This document shows, one piece after another, positions 6,457-9,610 of a stretch of DNA of 9,610 nt. The position numbers and the translations under genes were made by a program. Below the pieces are notes generated by a model, which worked only from the letters and a program-made list of their open reading frames with translations, was not told the DNA's origin and made no database searches. Each line of letters opens with the position of its first letter. The stretch's first letter is position 1. The DNA is taken from assembly GCA_900557175.1 (NCBI GenBank), contig USSL01000047.1, forward strand, positions 1 to 9,610, written 5' to 3'. Source of the DNA: an uncultured Eubacteriales bacterium (GTDB lineage Bacteria; Bacillota; Clostridia; Lachnospirales; Lachnospiraceae).

Positions 6457-8256
6457 ATGAGCACAAAAAGTCAGGAAAGTGCAAGAGAAAATTATTTTGA
6501 AAGTGATGCGTTTTTGAAAAATTACATAAAAAACCGCGGGCACAGTATGAAAATACTTTTGAATTTTTATCATGGTAATTATTGGCGGCTGTTTGTATCG
6601 ACGGTATTTTTTGTGATTAAAAGCTCGCCGGTGTGGATTGTTCCGATTGCAACGGCAAATATTGTGGATGCGGCAACGTCGGGCGGTGATGGCGGACTTC
6701 GGACAATATTAATGAATTTGCTGCTTCTCGGTGTTTTGGTTGTACAAAATATATCGACTAACTATATTCATGTTGTATTTTACAGTAAGGCGATACGTGA
6801 CGTGGAGGCGAATATACGGGTGTCTTTAGTGAAGAAGCTGCAGCAGCTTTCACTGAGCTATCACAACAGTATACAGTCGGGGCGTCTCCAGTCAAAAATT
6901 ATGCGTGATGTGGAGCAGATAGAGGTGCTCTCGCAGCAGCTTTTTGTGACCGGTTTAAGTATCGCGCTGAATATCGTCGTAGCGCTTGTCGTTGTTGTTT
7001 CAAAAAGCTGGGTTGTATTTTTATTTTTTATATGTACAATTCCGATTGCGGTTGCAATTATTGTGCCGTTTAGGGGAAAAATACAAAATAGAAATAAGGT
7101 TTTCAGACAGGAAATGGAGGAGACGTCCGCGAAAGTGATGGAAATGGTCGAGCTCATTCCTGTGACTAAGGCACATGGCCTTGAAGAAAAAGAAATTGGA
7201 AAGATGGACAGACAGCTTAAACGGGTGGCGAAAAAAGGTTATGAGCTGGACGTGTTTCAATCTTACTTTGCGTCCATCAGCTGGGTTGTGTTTCAGCTTT
7301 TTCAGGTGATCTGTCTCGGATTTTCAGGATATATGGCTTTTAAAGGGGAAATCAGTGTTGGTGATGTTGTGCTTTATCAGAGCTATTTTACATCAATTAT
7401 CAGTCAGATTTCAAACATCGTCACTCAGGTGCCGATTATTACAAAGGGCCTTGAATCTGTCAGCTCTGTCGGCGATGTGCTTTTAGCGCCGGACATCGAG
7501 GATAATTTTGACAAAGAAAAGGTCAAAGAAGTCGGCGGTGATATTGAATTTAAAGATGTCAGCTTTGGCTATGACAAAAATCAGACAGTGCTTGATAAAT
7601 TCAGTATTCACATTAAAAAAGGGGAAACAGTCGCTTTTGTAGGCGGCTCAGGCGCCGGAAAGACGACGATTTTAAATCTGCTGATTGGTTTTTTAAAACC
7701 GACAGGCGGCAAAATATTCCTTGATGGAAAAGATATGGAAAATATTGATTTGAGAAGCTACAGAGAACATATTTCTGTTGTGCCTCAAAATACGATTCTT
7801 TTTACGGGAACAATCCGGGATAATATATGTTACGGTCTTGGTAATATTTCAGATGAGGCGCTTACAGAAAGTATTAGGGCGGCTAACTTATCGGAAATGA
7901 TTGACAAAATGCCGGAGGGAACAAATACAATGATTAACGAGCATGGCAGCAACTTATCCGGCGGACAGCGGCAGCGCATTTCGATCGCAAGAGCGCTTAT
8001 AAGAAATCCGGAAATTATTATTTTAGATGAGGCAACATCAGCGCTTGATCCGGTATCTGAGGGCAAGATACAAAAGTCGCTGGAGACATTGGCGAAAGGG
8101 CGGACAACTTTAATCGTAGCCCACCGTCTTTCGACAATCAAAAACGCTGACAGAATCGTTGTCGTTTGTGGCGGCAGAGCCGTCGAAACAGGAACCTATG
8201 AAGAACTCATGGCAAAAAAAGGAGAGTTCTACAAGCTGCAGACAATGTCGCAGTAA
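6457..8256 (+). CDS. half-size ABC exporter (type I, MsbA/BmrA-like)
   Basis: A 599-residue exporter with an N-terminal six-helix membrane domain (about residues 40-320) and a C-terminal nucleotide-binding domain (about 350-595). ATG 6457 is preferred over the in-frame ATG 6439 because GGGAGG lies at 6441-6446. The ATPase motifs are complete: Walker A GGSGAGKTT (396-404), Q-loop Gln444 (VPQNTILF), signature LSGGQRQR (500-507), Walker B IIILDEAT with Asp524 and the catalytic Glu525, D-loop SALD, and His556 (AHRLS). There is no partner half-transporter next door, so a homodimer is likely. The substrate could be a drug, lipid or peptide; there is no peptidase domain and no nearby bacteriocin precursor. 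The gene is isolated between a terminator and a new promoter. Confidence 0.93.
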   Translation: MSTKSQESARENYFESDAFLKNYIKNRGHSMKILLNFYHGNYWRLFVSTVFFVIKSSPVWIVPIATANIVDAATSGGDGGLRTILMNLLLLGVLVVQNISTNYIHVVFYSKAIRDVEANIRVSLVKKLQQLSLSYHNSIQSGRLQSKIMRDVEQIEVLSQQLFVTGLSIALNIVVALVVVVSKSWVVFLFFICTIPIAVAIIVPFRGKIQNRNKVFRQEMEETSAKVMEMVELIPVTKAHGLEEKEIGKMDRQLKRVAKKGYELDVFQSYFASISWVVFQLFQVICLGFSGYMAFKGEISVGDVVLYQSYFTSIISQISNIVTQVPIITKGLESVSSVGDVLLAPDIEDNFDKEKVKEVGGDIEFKDVSFGYDKNQTVLDKFSIHIKKGETVAFVGGSGAGKTTILNLLIGFLKPTGGKIFLDGKDMENIDLRSYREHISVVPQNTILFTGTIRDNICYGLGNISDEALTESIRAANLSEMIDKMPEGTNTMINEHGSNLSGGQRQRISIARALIRNPEIIILDEATSALDPVSEGKIQKSLETLAKGRTTLIVAHRLSTIKNADRIVVVCGGRAVETGTYEELMAKKGEFYKLQTMSQ

Positions 8257-8368
8257 CAGATGTGAGATATTTTCTGTGTAGTGTGCGTCGATGTATCGGA
8301 TGGCAGAAAGCATAATTTTTGCCGGTGCATTGGATGTGGATGAATTTATTAAAGAAGGTAAAAAATCC

Positions 8369-8410
8369 TTGACTTTTTCTTGACTGTACGTTACTATAGT
8401 AAAGTGATAA
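8369..8410 (+). promoter_or_regulatory. promoter of the amino-acid importer, tandem TTGACT boxes
   Basis: Two perfect CTTGACT repeats lie 11 bases apart, with TTGACT at 8369-8374 and 8380-8385. The upstream box is 20 bases from TATAGT (8395-8400). The downstream box is 19 bases from TGATAA (8405-8410). Neither has the optimal 17-base spacing, so activator-dependent transcription, or a start from a weaker unrecognised -10, is likely. The binding-protein start codon at 8456 is ~45 bases downstream with an AT-rich leader. Confidence 0.55.
8388..8405. promoter_or_regulatory. palindromic operator candidate
   Basis: TTACTATAGTAA (8391-8402) is a perfect 12-base palindrome. Counting flanking bases, 8388-8405 (AC-G-palindrome-A-GT) matches its reverse complement at 16 of 18 positions. 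It lies inside the promoter, within the 19-base spacer after the second TTGACT, where MerR-family dimers bind. It equally overlaps the TATAGT -10 candidate, where a repressor would act. No regulator gene is present in the window. Confidence 0.5.
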
Positions 8411-8455
8411 CATAAAAAAGAAAACGCATGAATGATAAAAGCGAGGAGAGATAAT

Positions 8456-9289
8456 ATGAAAAAGGTATCGGCAATTTTAATGACACTTATGGTGGCGGCA
8501 GCTTTGGCAGCCTGCGGCAGCGAAAGTACAGGCGGGACAAAGGGAACGGAGGGCAGTGCTTCTGACGCAGCGGCTTCGACAGATGGTTTAGATTATGATA
8601 AGCTGATTATTGGTGTGGACGATACATTTGCACCGATGGGTTTTCTTGATGAAAATAATGAGTTGACAGGATTTGATATCGAGATGGCGAAGGCTGTCGG
8701 TGAAAAGCTTGGTATTCCTGTGGAATTTCAGACGATAGACTGGTCGATGAAGGAACAGGAATTAAATCAGGGGAATATTGACCTCATATGGAACGGCTAT
8801 TCTGTCACGGATGAGCGTGCCGAAAAGGTGTTATTTACTGATGCCTATCTTGATAATAAACAGGTTGTTGTGACGATGGCAGATTCAGGCATTCAGTCAC
8901 TTGCAGATTTGAATGGAAAGGTTGTTGCCGTTCAGGCTGATTCAAGTGCCATTGAGGCGATTGAGGCAAATCCTGAAATTGGAGATACATTTGCAGACAG
9001 ACCGGAATTTGCGACAAATGATGAGGCAATTATGGATATGGAGGCCGGACGCTCGGATGCAGTTGTTGCGGACAGTGTTCTTTTAAATTATGTTATTTCC
9101 CACAAGGACGATCCGTCAAAATACGTCATTCTCGATGAGGATTTCGGATCTGAGCAGTTTGCAGTCGGCGTCCGCAAGGAAGACACAGCATTATGCGAAG
9201 CAATCAATAATGCTTTTAAGGAATTAAAGGCTGACGGTACAGCAGGTGAATTGTCTGTCAAGTGGTTTGGCGAGGATGTTGTTAAGTAG
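8456..9289 (+). CDS. amino-acid ABC transporter substrate-binding lipoprotein (family 3)
   Basis: A 277-residue periplasmic-type binding protein anchored as a lipoprotein. The signal ends in ALAAC with Cys20 as the lipid site, followed by a low-complexity Gly/Ser/Thr/Ala linker (~21-44). ATG 8456 follows GAGGAGAG (8443-8450); the in-frame ATG at 8432 lacks a site. GFDIEMAKAVGEKL (72-85) fits the family 3 binding-protein signature. Arg121 in VTDERAEKV is the position that normally holds the ligand carboxylate, and Asp201 (GRSDAVVADS) the one that contacts the amino group. A polar amino acid ligand is therefore expected, but which one cannot be told. It heads a unit with the permease that follows, and it is richer in G+C than the first operon (31 of 60 at 9001-9060). 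Confidence 0.93.
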   Translation: MKKVSAILMTLMVAAALAACGSESTGGTKGTEGSASDAAASTDGLDYDKLIIGVDDTFAPMGFLDENNELTGFDIEMAKAVGEKLGIPVEFQTIDWSMKEQELNQGNIDLIWNGYSVTDERAEKVLFTDAYLDNKQVVVTMADSGIQSLADLNGKVVAVQADSSAIEAIEANPEIGDTFADRPEFATNDEAIMDMEAGRSDAVVADSVLLNYVISHKDDPSKYVILDEDFGSEQFAVGVRKEDTALCEAINNAFKELKADGTAGELSVKWFGEDVVK

Positions 9290-9300
9290 GAGATAGAGTT

Positions 9301-9610
9301 ATGGACTATATCATTAAGATATTTCCGCAGATTTTAGACGGTCTTGGAATTACGTTCGGAACTTTTGCAGTGACGCTTGTATTATCATTGCCGTTGGGCG
9401 CTTTGATTTCTCTCGGACGTGTTTCAAAAAATAAGGCTGTCAGCGGGATTTTGGGCGTATATACATGGGTGCTCCGCGGAACGCCGCTGCTTTTGCAAAT
9501 GTTTCTTATTTTTTTCGGGCTTCCGGCAATCGGTATACAGCTTTTTGGACGGATGCGCCTGCCGTATGTTTATCTTGCTTTTGTATTAAATTATGCTGCC
9601 TATTTTGCAG
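9301..9610 (+). CDS. amino-acid ABC transporter permease (HisM/GlnP type), 3' end outside window
   Basis: The first 103 codons of the permease partner of the preceding binding protein. Starting at ATG 9301, it reads MDYIIKIFPQILDGLGITFG. It then has a hydrophobic helix (~20-38) and the family hallmark LRGTPLLLQMFLIFFGLP (~59-76), followed by another membrane stretch entering the truncation (YVYLAFVLNYAAYFA). The ribosome site AGGAGA (9288-9293) overlaps the TAG stop of the binding protein, so the two are translated from one message. The frame stays open to the end of the window. An ATPase gene would be expected downstream. Confidence 0.92.
   Translation, partial: MDYIIKIFPQILDGLGITFGTFAVTLVLSLPLGALISLGRVSKNKAVSGILGVYTWVLRGTPLLLQMFLIFFGLPAIGIQLFGRMRLPYVYLAFVLNYAAYFA

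Noticed and set aside
6411..6500. 29-residue frame starting in the exporter leader and overlapping the exporter start
   Set aside because: It has no Shine-Dalgarno before ATG 6411, and its Lys-rich product is what out-of-frame reading of the purine-rich leader would give.
8310..8331. GGCAGAAA/TTTTTGCC inverted repeat as a terminator for the exporter
   Set aside because: The stem contains a G-U pair and only four G-C pairs, and no T-run follows it. No convincing terminator was found between 8257 and 8368.
8291..8383. 30-codon + strand frame before the amino-acid importer promoter
   Set aside because: There is no ribosome site before its ATG, its 3' end runs into the TTGACT promoter box, and the peptide resembles no family I know. 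It is probably chance.

Overview
The window looks like the end of an assembled contig from a low-GC Gram-positive bacterium, most likely a Clostridia/Lachnospiraceae-type gut or rumen anaerobe. The support is strong AGGAGG-like ribosome binding sites before nearly every gene, AT-rich sequence, lipoprotein-anchored binding proteins, and a GH2 glycosidase of a type common in that group. The family assignment is an inference from style, not a database match. Bases 1-21 are Illumina adapter, so the biological sequence starts at base 22. All genes are on the + strand.

Region 1 (22-6350) is an AT-rich, tightly packed run that is probably one operon. It holds the 3' part of a family 2 glycoside hydrolase, a substrate-binding lipoprotein of the AfuA/FbpA/PhnS/PotD-like type, a compact cytoplasmic alkaline-phosphatase-superfamily enzyme (type I phosphodiesterase/nucleotide pyrophosphatase fold), two inner-membrane permeases and an ATPase with a C-terminal TOBE-like domain. 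A GC-rich hairpin with a short T-run sits between the binding protein and the hydrolase. A 16-bp hairpin closes the run after the ATPase. The natural reading is import of an organophosphorus solute (a phosphodiester, sugar phosphate or phosphonate) followed by hydrolysis inside the cell. The GH2 enzyme may remove a sugar before or after uptake. The exact substrate cannot be read from the sequence.

Region 2 (6351-8256) is a single half-size ABC exporter (membrane domain plus nucleotide-binding domain). Its leader can fold into a long-range stem that pairs the exporter's Shine-Dalgarno sequence with an upstream CCTCC.

Region 3 (8257-9610) is a separate transcription unit for a polar amino-acid-type ABC importer: a family 3 binding lipoprotein and the start of its HisM/GlnP-type permease, which runs off the window. 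Its promoter region carries two TTGACT boxes and a perfect 12-bp palindrome, TTACTATAGTAA. One arrangement resembles the long-spacer promoters used by MerR-family regulators.

Sampled lines of regions 2-3 are often richer in G+C (about half) than those of region 1 (about a third), so the first cassette may have a different history. No RNA genes, insertion sequences, CRISPR arrays or phage genes were seen. The gene-free stretches are all under 300 bases: 2713-2816, 6291-6456 and 8257-8455.
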